Below are positions 19,479 through 30,931 of a stretch of 64,000 nt of DNA, piece after piece; position 1 is the stretch's first letter; each line of letters begins with the position of its first letter. A program made the position numbers and the translations under genes. This stretch comes from Sophora flavescens (lineage: Eukaryota; Streptophyta; Magnoliopsida; Fabales; Fabaceae): positions 27,471,085 to 27,535,084 of the forward strand of contig CM061069.1 in assembly GCA_030762895.1 (NCBI GenBank). The letters run 5' to 3'. The notes beneath the pieces are model-generated. The model had not been told where the DNA came from. It ran no database searches and saw only the letters and a list, made by a program, of their open reading frames with translations.

Positions 19479-19697
19479 TGTTTGGTTAAATTTTCTTGCT
19501 TTTCAAGCTCCATCTTCATGCAAGCTCCATCATGGTTGATCTTAAACATTTTAATCTTCAATTCCTGCACAACAACACCATAAAACCGCCTTACCCGTTC
19601 CAAGGTAGAAACTAACAAAAATCAAATTAAAAATGATTAACTACATGAAAATGCATGCAATATGATAAAGAAATATAAGGTGCAATCACACTCATCA

Positions 19698-21219
19698 CAA
19701 AGCTGAAAGCTTAGCCAAGATAAAGAGAGACTGGAGAATCTTATTTCACACCCACCAAACTGAACATGAACCTATTCTAACCAGATGGTATCCTCTACCA
19801 GAATATGAGTATGAACCTTAAAACATCTACTCATATTGTATTAACCCTGAACCACATACACCTACTGGACCATTTCCATCTGAGTTATTCAACTCCCTTG
19901 TACCTCTTCTCACCCATCTACCACAGAAGAGATTCCCTCCTAAGAAGATCTACCCAAACCTCATCAAATCCCCACCCTTTAAACCTTTCACCGATGGTAT
20001 AGAAAGGCACATCACATTTGACTGGACTCAGGATCCAAGAAAGAAAAATCTTAAAAATGTTATTGAAAAAAGATCAAGATCATTCAAACATGTTCCATTC
20101 ATCATGGATGCCAACACCAAATGGAAGTCCTTTGTTCATCCCAGTGAATATGGCAGAGCTGCTGACTTCATTGATCAACTCCTGTATGCTTTTTGGAAAA
20201 TGGAGTTGGAAATGCCAAGATATGTCAGGGCTGCAAATTTTGTGCCTCCAATATGGCTGCATCATTCTCTAGAGAAAACAGGAATAGGATTCAAACCCTA
20301 CATGATATGTCCCAGGCTACCAATGATTGACATGAATAAAGGCAAAGATATGAAGAAGCAGAGAAACACTGGCAAGATGCCTTTTCCCGACAGCTGCATA
20401 ATCAATCCAGCAACAGTCAATCTCACTGATCAAAAAGTGATTGACTACTGGTTGGCTCAACCAACTGAAGATGTTCAATAGGATGTTGTTGTGGACATCT
20501 GGAGGACTCACATGGTGGAATGTGCACAGGAAGCTTCCTCCTCTAGACTGACTATTGAAGAGAAGAAATATATTCCTAAAGTCAGAGGGAAGTGTGGCCT
20601 TGCTTATTACAGATTCCTCATCTATAAGGACATCATTGGCATTCCAATCATAAGTCCTGCCTTTGAATAGGGCTCTATTCATTGGGCCAAAGAATTACCA
20701 GAACCAGTGCTGCAATATGCTACTTCACCTCCTCCATCACCATCTTCATAACACACTGATGAGGAAATTATTGTTGAAGATATGGAAGTTGAGGAAGTTG
20801 CTTAGTCTATTCCCATACCTAGAACTTCTGAGAAGCATTCATCTCAACCATTATCTATCACAGTCATTCACCCTCAGGACCAACCTCAACAGTCCAGAGC
20901 CTTGGACACCTTGCCAAGTCAAGCACATCCTCAAGGCAGTGCTGAAAGCTCTAGACCCTCACTCTCTCTGCCACCAAACTTTGAAGAGATGATTGGTAGA
21001 ATAATTGAAGAAAGAGTAAAGGTTAAAGTGAAGGAACAAGTGAGAGAGCAGGTTGCAGAAGTTCTAGCTCCAACAAACATAATGATGAACCAGATGATGA
21101 GCATCATGCTCAACTTTCAACAAAGTCAGAATCTACCTACACAAATCCCTGCTTCTCCATCAAATCCTGATCCGTATCAAAATCAAAACCCTCCTCCTCC
21201 ACCTCCATCTTCCTCTTAA
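19698..21219 (+). pseudogene. Env-like ORF of a Sirevirus-type Ty1 element
   Basis: One frame can be followed from about 19750 to a natural end at 21219 (PPPPPPSSS). It has stops near 20479 (TAG), 20668 (TAG), 20750 (TAA) and 20803 (TAG). It encodes a conserved globular part (FVHPSEYGRAADFIDQLLYA, about 20128-20190; YWLAQPTEDVQ) and a later helical segment with EERVKVKVKEQVREQV (about 21005-21055) that looks coiled-coil. It lies between pol, which is missing, and the PPT, the place of the env-like gene in Sireviruses such as SIRE1. Function of these proteins is not established. Several stops fit CAG to TAG changes. Confidence 0.65.
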
Positions 21220-21671
21220 TTTCTCTTGTTTCTCTTTTATTACTGACAATGATGGTCCACTCCTTAACCTTTTTGTCTGGTGACAAAAAAATGGGGAGAA
21301 AGGCAAGAGAATTAAATTTAATGAGAAGAGTCGGTTTTTGAAAAGTATATACTTGTTTGCATATGCATGTCTCTGTTTATGCTTTAATATACTATACCTG
21401 TTTTGAATGCCCTGATACTGTTTACAATGAATTGTTTATTGCTCTGATATATCCTAAGTCTACATGCTCTAACACTGTTTGATATGATATATTCTATATA
21501 AGTTTGATTAAGTCTATAATGCTCTAATACTATCCTAACTGATAAGTAATTGTACTGATCTGATAAGCTATATACATGTGCTGTTAAAAGTTTGAATGCT
21601 TTGTCTTAGGGGGAGCTTAGTAAGCTCTCTTAGACTTTGCTACTAAAATTTAATTAGATTTTGTCATCATC
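21220..21671 (+). other. Sirevirus-like 3' non-coding segment
   Basis: AT-rich sequence between the env-like ORF and the PPT, with purine-rich AAAAAAATGGGGAGAAAGGC near 21285 and GGGGGAGCTTAG near 21611. No frame is supported. Confidence 0.5.
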
Positions 21672-21685
21672 AAAAAGGGGGAGAT
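21672..21685 (+). other. Sirevirus-like polypurine tract
   Basis: AAAAAGGGGGAGAT after TTGTCATCATC, directly before LTR start TGTTGGAACC. This junction is typical of SIRE1-type elements. Confidence 0.8.
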
Positions 21686-21887
21686 TGTTGGAACCAAAGT
21701 GATTTGGATTTAATTAATCTCTAAGTTTTGATGTTAACAAAATGATTAAATTTGCTTGGCAAAGTGTTAGTTGAGATCTAACAAGGTTATCCAGTTTTAC
21801 AGGATCACTTGAATCTTATAAGTTATGGAAACTTTAGAAAAAGTTTTCATATATCTGCTTGGACTTTAAATAAGAAATCCACATCCA

Positions 21888-21922
21888 CCCGTGTAGACGG
21901 GCTGCTCAAAAACTTGGTAAAG

Positions 21923-21953
<31 letters not shown>

Positions 21954-22225
21954 TTTGAGTAGACTGAAACTTAAGTAGACGAGGCATGAGAATTTATAAG
22001 TAGATGAAATATTAAAATAGTCATCAGACAATATCTTTTTAAGTGAGTAGATGAACTTTAATGCCACGCCACTAAACGAAGATCAAAATAACTCACTAAG
22101 ATATGGCAAGTCCAAAGACTTGAGTAGACGAGAGGATATGCCATGTCAGTGGACGAGCAAAATGAAAGAGTGAATAGACTTAGTTTCACATATAACTAAG
22201 TAGACACAGTTTTTAAATAGACGAG
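21888..22225 (+). repeat. Dispersed AGTAGACGAG motif array in U3
   Basis: At least ten variants of (A/G)GTAGACGAG spaced 20-45 bp, for example near 21891, 21957, 21976, 22002, 22046, 22123, 22149, 22200 and 22217, all in one orientation upstream of the TATA-like box. GCCACG/GCCATGTCA elements lie between them. The same vocabulary recurs in the solo LTR at 57424-57745. Confidence 0.6.
21922..21956. repeat. (TTTA)n microsatellite
   Basis: About nine TTTA units inside the LTR. Confidence 0.85.
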
Positions 22226-22676
22226 CTCATCTTTATGATAAGCCTTCATAAATAATTTCAATCCGGTCCACAATGAATCATATTTATTTCAAATGATTGA
22301 TATTTATTTCAAGAGGATTTTTGTTCTTCTCATTTGTTTTATATGCTTAATGCTTTGTTTTTGTGAAAAAATCATAGTACCATAGAGGAAATACAAAAAG
22401 CAACACAGTACAATGGGAAATGTAAGACGATCTATACGATAGCACCTTTATGGCTGGAAAAAGCTGGAGGTTACATAAAGGAGGAAAAACTGTTTTCAAG
22501 CTGCAAATGCTCAGAGCAGTGAGCCTCCATTTTGTACTATCTTGATAACCAAAAATACATTTCATCATGGCCACGATCAAGCTATTAGTCACAACAAATA
22601 TTGTGCATTCAACGTTATCTCTAAACGGGAAATTCAAAATGACCGTTGAAGCTTTCCAGGAGTAGAAGAAGGTCAC

Positions 22677-22684
22677 TATAAATA
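22677..22684 (+). promoter_or_regulatory. TATA-like box of LTR copy A
   Basis: TATAAATA followed by a GAGGACC stretch. This is the position expected for the U3/R boundary. Confidence 0.55.
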
Positions 22685-23261
22685 GAGGACCTCAAGCGAT
22701 GAAGAACAACTTTTGCCAATCCAATATTTGCGAGAACAATCTCTCAATTCTTTCATTCTTTCAAAAGCAAAAGTCTATATTCTTTAGTTTGAATATTGTG
22801 AAAATATTCAATAGATCTTAAACTTCCATATCCTCACATATAGTGAGTTAAGAAGATCTTAAGTTAAAATCTCTTTGTTAGAGTTAGAGCCTGAAGAGGC
22901 TTGGTAAGAAAGGAATGCCTGTAGCCTGGAGAGGTGTTGAATACTTGGTTGTAATCTATTTGGAGATATAGTGGATAAAACCTTCAAGTCGAAGGGACTG
23001 GACGTAGCTCTTGGTTGGAAGAGAGTGAACCAGGATAAAATCATCTGCGTGAATCTTCTATCATTAAACTCTTACAGCTTTATTTGTTTATACTAACTGT
23101 GGGATTTTGATATTGCTTTTGTTAAGTCTCAAAAGTTCTTTTTTAGTGTGTGCATCTGCTTTATATATCCTCGTGTGAGAAAAACAGTTTTAAAATGTTG
23201 TTTTGGAAAAATTATTAACAAACACAATTCAACCTCCCCCTTCCTGTGTTTACCTGTGTCA

Positions 23262-23880
23262 ACTTCAAAGTCTATATAAAGAGTGAAGAGCAAGGATTTT
23301 AAGTTGACGAATATCATTCATTTTTGCTCTCTATCATTCAAAGTTCAAAAACTCTGATAAAGCTGTAAACTTTCATATTCTTTCTCTGTAAAGCTTTCAC
23401 GACTTCAAGAGCTTATTCTTGTAATATCTCACAAATAGTGAGTTGGTTAAAAGCTCAAAAACACTCCTTCAATTCTAGGATTGTTGAGCCTGAAGAGGCG
23501 TCTGTAAAAGAATACTTAATGCATGAAGAGGTGTAAAAAAATTGGAGTTGTATTAGTCATGAGTGACTAGGAGACAACTTGTAACAGTGTTAAGTGATTT
23601 AGTGGATAAACCTTCAGATCAAAGGGACTGAACGTAGCTCTTTATTGGAAAAGAATGAACCAGGATACATCTATGTGTGAATATCTCTATCCCTTATTTT
23701 TGTCAAGTTTGTTTATTTACCAACTTGGGGTTTGGTGATTGAAGATTCTTAATCTTTTAAAAAAACTTGTTTTTGTGTTTACCTTTATTGCTTGCGAAAA
23801 TAGATTTTTGAAAATGTTTTTCAAAAAGCTTAAGAAACACAATTCAATCCATTTCTTGTGTTTTTGTATTTGCACTTTCA
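23262..23880 (+). repeat. Older related Sirevirus-like LTR fragment (copy B)
   Basis: Diverged repeat of the 3' portion of copy A (compare 22670-23250): TATATAAAG near 23274, GAGCCTGAAGAGGCG near 23488, AGTGGATAAACCTTC, GGGACTGAACGTAGCTC and terminal CACAATTCAATCC. It abuts copy A directly. That would fit element A inserting just upstream of the TATA box of an older LTR. Confidence 0.65.
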
Positions 23881-25840
23881 AAACCATGTCATCGTCGATT
23901 TATATGAAATGTTATTTTGTACTTATAAGCATTTTTATTTGAAGAATGACATTCACAAAATGATAGCTCCTGTTCATAATGTAGCTAACGTGGTTATTTT
24001 GTGTCTTTCCCTGCAAATTATGGGATTACCTCACACAAACTTGAGAAGTTTCTTACTAATTGTTTATTTGTACATTCGTTTCTTTTTGTGTCCAATTCTT
24101 TTAATAATGATTTTGGAGAATAAATTGATGAATAAGTCAATGTTTGTTCCATTTTATTTTTGTGCGCTATAGGCGATCCTTTGGATGTCATGAAAGATTT
24201 TGAAAAAAGAAGTTGTGATTTGAAATAAAGAAAATATTAATTTTGTTTTGACGCTCCTAAAATGTGAGAGAATATTCGTAATATAATCAAATTCTTTATA
24301 TGCAATTATATGGGAAAGTTATTTCATGAGTTAAGTAAAGAATCACACAAGTGAGCTTCACACAATATCTTGACTGAAAACCTTGAAATATTGGATCTAG
24401 AGTTCTTCTCCACTTATATAGCCCTGAATTTGTTAACTTATTTTTTTTTTTCAATATGAGATATTTTCAACACATCTTACTCATAATTGAAATTTCCAAA
24501 AAATTTATAATTTTGTTGATTGTATATTCTTATAGAAAAGTTATAATGTGAATTTGTTTATAAAATGCAACAAAACTTTGATACATTAAAATTTTTAAAA
24601 GTGACTATTATCTCAAAATAAACACTTCTTCAGATTCATCAAATTGTAACACACTAAATAATTTAATAATAAATATACTCATTTAACGTTGCAGAGGTCT
24701 TTTGCTGATGGCTACTATAGGTCTGATACATGAAAGCCAAGGTAGGATCACTTTGTAGAGAGTGGTCATGATTCGTATACACATCACCACTTGAGAGCTG
24801 TGAGGGACCCCTTGCTTTTCTTCCCCCTAATTCCCTTTTCTAATCTCTGGAGTAATTATATTTGGTATATTTTTGAGATGAGAATATATAAATAATATAT
24901 AAAAATAAGTAAGAAATAAAGATAAATATATATGATATTACATATGATGTCACATGTAATGTTTGAAATTGGAAGTTTAAAAATTATAACTCCATTTTTA
25001 AACTCCTCTTTCATAACTTACTATATTTACAAAAGCAGTACAGATAAAATTCTCCAAACATTCATTACCAGTAAATATGCTTACGAATTTTTTATTAAAA
25101 AAAAATACTTTGGACAAAAATGTTTTCGGCTTTGGAAGCATTAAAGTTGGTGTTATGGTAGTTGGTTTTGTGTTCCTTAACAAATAAATTGCTTTATCTT
25201 CAAACTCAGGCATCCAACCACAAAAAAAATAAAAAAATAATAACCAGATAAGTTGAAAAAAGATATGGAAATTGTGGAAACGACAACAAGATATTTAATG
25301 AAGAAATGAGCAATCAGATCCCTCCACCCGCTTGCTGTCTACCATCATCCTCTTCTTTCTTTATTATTAGTTAAAATAATAACAATTAAATATAAGCATT
25401 GTAGAAGAAGACGTTTCCTCCTTTTTCAGCTGTTTGTACTCTTTAATATTCATTTTTTTTTTCTCTCATATATTTTATTACTTTTAAAATAATATTAAAA
25501 TTTATGTTAAAATATCATTATCGTTTGAAAATATGATATATAGAAGATTTCTTAGCGCAGGCCCATCTCTCTCTCATGAAGGGGTGTTTGGCTGCATCAG
25601 ATGATTTGAAAGTAGAGGTCAAATCAAAAGAATTTCCCTTGTTTTGGTGTATCACAGGTACTTCTCCCTAAAAAAGTTCACAGAAAGATAAGGAGATAAC
25701 ATGTACCTGAGTGTTCACTCAAACCAGTTTTTTCTCTTACCTACAGAATTTCAAATATTAAAAAGATTTTATATATTTTTCTGAAAAATGGCAATAAATG
25801 AGTGGATAATGAAGTGATTAAAGATGGGTATCTTTTCCCC
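23881..25840. other. AT-rich intergenic spacer upstream of the homeobox gene
   Basis: I find no supported gene or recognisable transposon here. Poly-T and poly-A tracts and short low-complexity stretches only. Confidence 0.5.
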
Positions 25841-26884
25841 AAGTCCCTTTTAACCCATCTCTCTCTCTCTCTTCAACTCCTTTTTTTCCACTTTCAGTTG
25901 GGGTGGAATTACAGATGTTTTGAGTCCTTTCCCTTTGCAAGTGAAGGCACTGATATAATCCCAAAGATAGAAAGTTAGATAGATCGTATACACATGGTGA
26001 CAGGTGGGTTTGATGCATCTTTATATGCTATGATGTATACTTCTTTAGATGTATGTTAGCCATAACTATGTGTGCGTGTGCTTACTGTGTCTCTTTCTTT
26101 CCCTCTCTCACTCTCTGTCCAAAACCCGTAATTCTCATAGGTTTCGGGTCATTGTAATTGAAATTCTTCTTTCCTTTGCAGTGCATAGATGATCATGAGA
26201 CACGTGCGTACTCTAGTTTTCGTTATACCAGGTACTTGCTTAGTTGCTATAATATCATTACATTCGTTAACTGTAATATAAATAATGAAATCTCTCCTTT
26301 CCCTTTTTCTCTCAATTTCTTTGTACCTCTATTTCTCTTCTCTCTCTTTATTAATTATATATCTTTCGGTTTCTTCAAGTTCCTGGAGTCTACGATGATA
26401 AAATATATAAATTATTAAATGTTTCATCTGTACCTTAATTTGGAACGAATAAATATAAATTAAAAGTATTCAGTTATTATAGGTTTTGCAGAAAACAATT
26501 AACTCGATCCTTATGTACTTTGCAGATATATAATTCATCGTTTATTCTTCTGTTCTTATATTATCAGGTTTCTTTTCTAGAAGACTATGAAATTATCTTC
26601 AATTCTCTAGAATTTGTTGATGGGTTGATCCACAAATTATACTCCAGATTCACAAGGCAGAAGGTGCAGCTACCATAAACAGTCTCGTATATTGCTTTAA
26701 ATGGGATGAGGATTATTTGTGAGCATGTTTTTGTTTTGTTTCGTGTTGTGTGGAAATGGACTATGGTATGTTTTTATTTTATTTTGATGTGAACTTTGAA
26801 AGCTTAACACTAACTAACTTCTACTAGTCTCTTTTCAGAGTGCCAAGTAATACAAAGCAGAAACAATTCTTTTACCCAAAACCG
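25841..26884 (+). promoter_or_regulatory. Proximal promoter and 5' UTR region of the homeobox gene, probably intron-containing
   Basis: CT-rich stretches occur at 25856-25872 and 26091-26117, common near plant transcription starts. TTTCCTTTGCAG at 26170-26181 and CTCTTTTCAG ending at 26838 look like 3' splice sites. CCAG|GTACTTGC near 26231 looks like a donor. The coding frame stays open back to the 26838 acceptor but has no ATG there, so the exon holding the start codon probably begins at 26839. Exact 5' UTR exons cannot be fixed from sequence alone. Confidence 0.4.
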
Positions 26885-27598
26885 ATGGCTATGTACTTTC
26901 ATAGTAATTCAGGAATCCAAGCTGGTGCTGATGGCCTTCAAACTCTTGTCCTCATGAACCCTGGCTACATCCAGTACTCCGATACGCCACCGCCGCCACT
27001 TCCGCCACCGTCCAACGGTGGAAACCTTGTATTCCACCCTCACGCGCCGCCCTCTCACACGCAACAATTCGTAGGCACCCCCCTCTCCGCCTCCGCCGCC
27101 GCCGCAGCTGCATCACAGTCCATGCATCCCCATCACGACGTCTCCGCCATGCATGGGTTCCTGCCACGCATGCAGTACAATCTCTGGAACACAATTGACC
27201 CAAACACGGCGGCGCGTGAAGCAGCACGCGCCTCGGAGGGGCTGTCATTGAGCCTCCAGTCTCAGGCGCCCGATATGTCGGGTGGGTCGCCGTCTCCTGC
27301 ATCTGGGGTTACCAACGGGGTTTCGGGTATTCAGAGCATATTTTTTGGTTCCAAGTATTTGAAGGCCACGCAGGAACTTCTGGACGAGGTTGTCACTGTT
27401 AACAATGGGGTCGAGAGTGAATTGGGAAAGAAGAGTTTTGACAAGACTAAGGTTGTTGGGGAAACAACAAATGCAGTTAATGGAGATGGTTCAGTTGTTG
27501 GAGAGAGAAGTGGTGGGAAGCGTAGCTATGAGATATCAGCTAATGAGAGACAAGATATTCAGACGAAGAAGGCAAAGCTAATCAGCATGCTCGATGAG
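26885..27598 (+). CDS. BLH1-like: Homeobox gene exon 1 (coding part)
   Basis: Codons 1-238, phase 0 end at GAG|GTAATT. It is GC-rich compared with the flanks and encodes Pro-, Ala- and His-rich low-complexity stretches and the SKY box. Confidence 0.92.
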
Positions 27599-30255
27599 GT
27601 AATTTTTTTTTTTTTTTTGTTGTTGTTGATAATACTAGTTTACCTTTCATTTGGCGTTGATAGTGATGTTAAATTGGGGAATGGGGTCGCAACTGCGATC
27701 GTGGGCTTTGTAGAATTTGTAGTGTGTTTGAATTTCTGTTTTGAAACACCCAATTTGCCCAAAAGCTATCCAGTTTGGAGCCTTCTTAACGGGAATTGAC
27801 TCATCCGTAATTGTTTTGATATGGATTGCAGTAATTGTAGCATAAAAATTTGTGGAGCTGAAAATTAGTTTTTGAAACTTTTGTTGTCCTTCATTTGTGT
27901 CTGTGACACAGTTTCAATGCACCGTTTTGGTGGGGTTGTTCTTTATTGTGATTGTAACCGGAATTGTTGCAGGGGTGATGCGGTTGCTGGACAATATAGA
28001 ATCATGCTTAGTTGTTAAAATATTTATGTTGTTTATATAGCGGGCCCAATGTGGAGAGTGTGGACTGTGGACCGTGCTTGGGAGTTGCAGTATTGTCCAA
28101 AAAGTCCAGACTTAATAATGAACTTATGCACTCGAAGCATTGCAATACTTCAATATTCATTGACACTAATATAAATCAAACGTTATCCGAATATTGACTG
28201 GAAATGTTGTGCAAAAAAATATTTCTCATTTTCAATGGAGTGCACTAGTAATGATATGATGAGGACATAAGATTTGTTACACTGTATCCATACATCAATC
28301 AAATTAATGAAGCTTCAGCTCTATTAAATCCATGAACCCTGATAATTCCTAATTTCCAGTAGTGATTACAAGTTTATTAATGAACTAATAAATGAAAGAT
28401 AATACTTTGTTGATTTCTAATTAATTTGGTTTTTGGAATTGTTGTTGGTTGAAGGTGGAGCAGAGGTACAGGCAGTACCACAACCAGATGCAGAATGTGA
28501 TTTCCTCGTTTGAACAAGCTTCAGGGATTGGCTCAGCAAGAACGTACACTGCCCTTGCACTTCAAACAATCTCAAAGCAGTTTCGGTGTTTGAAAGATGC
28601 TATAACAGGACAAGTTAGAGCTGCTAATAAGAGCTTAGGAGAAAAGGATTGCTTTGGAGGTAAAATTGAAGGTTCAAGGCTCAAGTATGTGGACAATCAT
28701 CTACGGCAACAACGAGCTATCCAACAGTTGGGAATGATCCATCACAATGCTTGGAGACCCCAAAGAGGATTGCCAGAAAGTTCGGTTTCTGTCCTTCGTG
28801 CTTGGCTCTTTGAACACTTCCTCCATCCGTAAGTACACTGAGTTTCCCAAAACCCCAATTTTTTAAAGTAAAAGTTTATTTAGACAATATAAATGTTGAC
28901 ACCATATGAGATATGAAAATGGATTTGGGGCATTCAAAATATCACGTATTTATGCATTCATGTATAATGTACCGTGAATCAATCACGTAAAGGGTTTAAG
29001 AAAGTCTAGAATTGATCCAATAGTGTATTAATGTATGAAAGTGTGAACGCGTACTTTCCGGATCTGTTAAAATATAAAAAGATGATGTCTATGTCAAAAT
29101 ATGATATACAAATAATGGAATTTGTTTCTTTTAAAGTAAAATTAGATTGATACAAAGTTTTAAATTGTGGTCGGGATCGTGGTTGCGTTACATTCACTGC
29201 AATTTCGGACAATAGCAGGAAAGAGTGGTCGATGCAGATGCAATTGCGGGCGTTTTTCGGTTTGAGAGAGGCTTTTGTGAATTTTATGTTGAAACAACAG
29301 AGTTTTGTTTCAGGTATCCCAAGGATTCAGATAAACACATGCTTGCAAAACAAACTGGGCTTACCAGGGGTCAGGTAAACCCACTAATATATGCTCTTAT
29401 GATAATTTCTTTCTCTTGATTATGGCACTGTTCATGTTAATAATATTTGGAATGGAGCAGGTTTCAAATTGGTTCATAAATGCTCGAGTTCGGCTTTGGA
29501 AGCCAATGGTAGAAGAAATGTACATGGAGGAAATGAAGGAGCATGAACTGAATGGGTCTGAGGAGAAATCAAGCAAGAGCAGTGAAATTCATGCTATGAA
29601 AACAACAGCTCCACAAGAGGAATCTCCTACAGCCTCTGAAACTGAAGCTAAATGTTTCAGTTCAAAACAAGACATTTCTAAAAACCAGAACACTTCAATA
29701 TTTTCAGTTTCTACTACACCATCAACATCACCAGTTGGGGGAAATGTTAGAAACCAATCAGGGTTCAGCTTCATTGGGTCATCAGAACTAGATGGAATCA
29801 CACAAGGAAGTCCCAAGAAACCAAGAAACAGTGAAAATTTTCAGTCCCCAAATGAGGTAAACAATGACCATCTCTCAATGAAATTTGATGATGATAGGCA
29901 AAGCAGAGATGGTTACTCTTTCATGGGAAACCAAACAAACTTTATAAGCAGTTTTGGACAGTACCCAATAGAGGAAATTGGTAGGTTTGATGAAGAGGAA
30001 TTCACACCAAGGTTTTCAGGTAATGGGGTTTCTCTCACTCTTGGTCTACCTCATTGTGAGACATTATCAGGAACCCATCAAACATTTCTCCCAAACCAGA
30101 ACATTCAACTAGGAAGAAGATTAGACATCAGTGAACCAAATGATTTTGGTGCCATAAACAATTCTACTCCTCACTCTTCAGCTGCATTTGAGAGTATCAA
30201 CATGCAAAACCCAAAGAGGTTTGTTGCACAATTATTGCCAGATTTTGTGGCCTAA
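26885..30255 (+). CDS. BLH1-like: BEL1-like homeodomain (TALE) transcription factor, four coding exons
   Basis: Join 26885-27598, 28455-28828, 29314-29374, 29461-30255, giving 647 residues. All three introns are GT-AG and the phases agree. The protein starts MAMYFHSNSG and has LQTLVLMNP near residue 20, an N-terminal ZIBEL-type GLSLSL (119-124), the SKY box SKYLKATQELLDEV (from 156), the BELL domain (from about 239, EQRYRQYHNQMQ), and a TALE homeodomain (about 338-400, WRPQRGLPESS, PYPKDSDK loop, VSNWFINARVRLWKP). A C-terminal ZIBEL GVSLTLGL lies at about 572 and the end is QLLPDFVA. Known: BELL proteins pair with KNOX proteins through SKY/BELL and bind TGAC-type sites in the nucleus, controlling meristem and organ development. 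The N- and C-terminal sequences look most like the BLH1 type. All key homeodomain residues (W, F, N, R) are present. Confidence 0.93.
28455..28828 (+). CDS. BLH1-like: Homeobox gene exon 2
   Basis: Preceded by TTGAAG and followed by CC|GTAAGT. Encodes the BELL domain and homeodomain helix 1. The exon ends two bases into a Pro codon. Confidence 0.93.
29314..29374 (+). CDS. BLH1-like: Homeobox gene exon 3 (61 bp)
   Basis: Preceded by TTTTGTTTCAG and followed by CAG|GTAAAC. Encodes the three-residue loop extension and helix 2. A small exon at this place is conserved in BELL genes. Confidence 0.93.
29461..30255 (+). CDS. BLH1-like: Homeobox gene exon 4
   Basis: Preceded by GGAGCAG. Starts with the recognition helix VSNWFINARVR and ends at TAA 30253-30255. 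Contains a Ser/Asn-rich tail and the C-terminal ZIBEL motif. Confidence 0.93.
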   Translation, partial: VSNWFINARVRLWKPMVEEMYMEEMKEHELNGSEEKSSKSSEIHAMKTTAPQEESPTASETEAKCFSSKQDISKNQNTSIFSVSTTPSTSPVGGNVRNQSGFSFIGSSELDGITQGSPKKPRNSENFQSPNEVNNDHLSMKFDDDRQSRDGYSFMGNQTNFISSFGQYPIEEIGRFDEEEFTPRFSGNGVSLTLGLPHCETLSGTHQTFLPNQNIQLGRRLDISEPNDFGAINNSTPHSSAAFESINMQNPKRFVAQLLPDFVA

Positions 30256-30640
30256 ACAAAGAGACATTGAAGGATGATAGGTGGTACCACTGTTTCTGGG
30301 TCTCAATTAGAAAAATATAGAAAAAACTAGAATAAAGAAGGGAGTTTTTTTATTTTTTTGGTATTGGGATATCACGTGGAACACTAGGTGTGAGTGGTAT
30401 TGATGTAGATGTAAGTAGATTATCATTTGAATACGTTTGAATAAGGGAGTTGGAAAGGAATTTTACTGTATTATAGGTTTATGCCCTTCATAGAACTATT
30501 TGAGTTCTTAGATAGCTTAGGAATTTGAGACAATATAGCTGAGGTTGTATATTATTTTTATAAGGTTTGAAGATGGGATAAATGGGTATGGGTTGATGTC
30601 ATAAAGTTTCAATTGGTACAGAATGATAGTATATTTTTGA
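30256..30640 (+). other. 3' UTR and downstream flank of the homeobox gene
   Basis: AATAAA at 30331-30336 is a possible polyadenylation signal, 76 bases after the stop. No other feature is seen. Confidence 0.45.
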
Positions 30641-30931
30641 TTGAGTGTATATTTGGTTTCAAAACCTCTGAAATTGATTATATCCTCTATCGAACGTGAT
30701 TTTATTAAAAAATGAGATGTTTGGTTACTGTAAGATAAAATTGATTTTGCCTTCAGAAGCAATTCTGACTAAAAGCTAAAAAAGTAGCTTTTGAGTTGAG
30801 TTGAAAATTTTATACTAAGTTTTACATCAAGTTCCAAATATAAATCACTTCATTTCAAACTCAATTATAATCAAATCAATTTTACAAAATCAATTACATT
30901 CAAAATCATTTATATCAAACACTCATCCAAC
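30641..30931. mobile_element. MITE-like element, copy 1
   Basis: About 290 bp of AT-rich sequence with weakly inverted ends (TTGAGTGTATATTTGGTTTC at left, ATCAAACACTCATCCAAC at right). In reverse complement it aligns with 44285-44522, sharing TTTGATATAA, AAAATTGATTT, TGAAGTGATTTAT and GATAGAGG blocks. No coding capacity. Superfamily not assigned. Confidence 0.45.

Larger units (their letters stand above)
18600..19697 (-). repeat. Athila-like LTR fragment (different family)
   Basis: The layout resembles the Athila LTRs on the minus strand: AT-rich R-U5 side at left, TATAAATA at 19220-19213, then a GC-rich motif array upstream, then an AT-rich U3 start ending ...ACTCATCA near 19697. The sequence is not homologous over its length to 2557-3921. 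The left end is cut by the Tat element, which seems to have inserted into it. No gene is seen. Confidence 0.5.
21686..23261 (+). repeat. Sirevirus-like 3' LTR (copy A)
   Basis: Begins TGTTGGAACC. The end near 23261 (after CAACCTCCCCCTTCC) is an estimate. TATAAATA at 22677-22684. U3 has repeated GTAGACGA motifs and a (TTTA)n tract. The R-U5 side has GCCTGAAGAGGC, GGACGTAGCTCTTGG and a terminal AATTCAACC motif, all shared with copy B. The 5' half of this element is missing. Confidence 0.75.

Noticed and set aside
20018..20272. Plus-strand 84-codon frame overlapping the env-like ORF, and minus-strand frames at 20080-20682
   Set aside because: Shadow frames; the conserved reading is the other plus frame that ends at 21219.
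27599..27799. Reading exon 1 of the homeobox gene straight through to 27799
   Set aside because: The frame runs into an intron (GTAATTTTTTTT) and gives a hydrophobic tail; the GT-AG join to 28455 restores the BELL domain.
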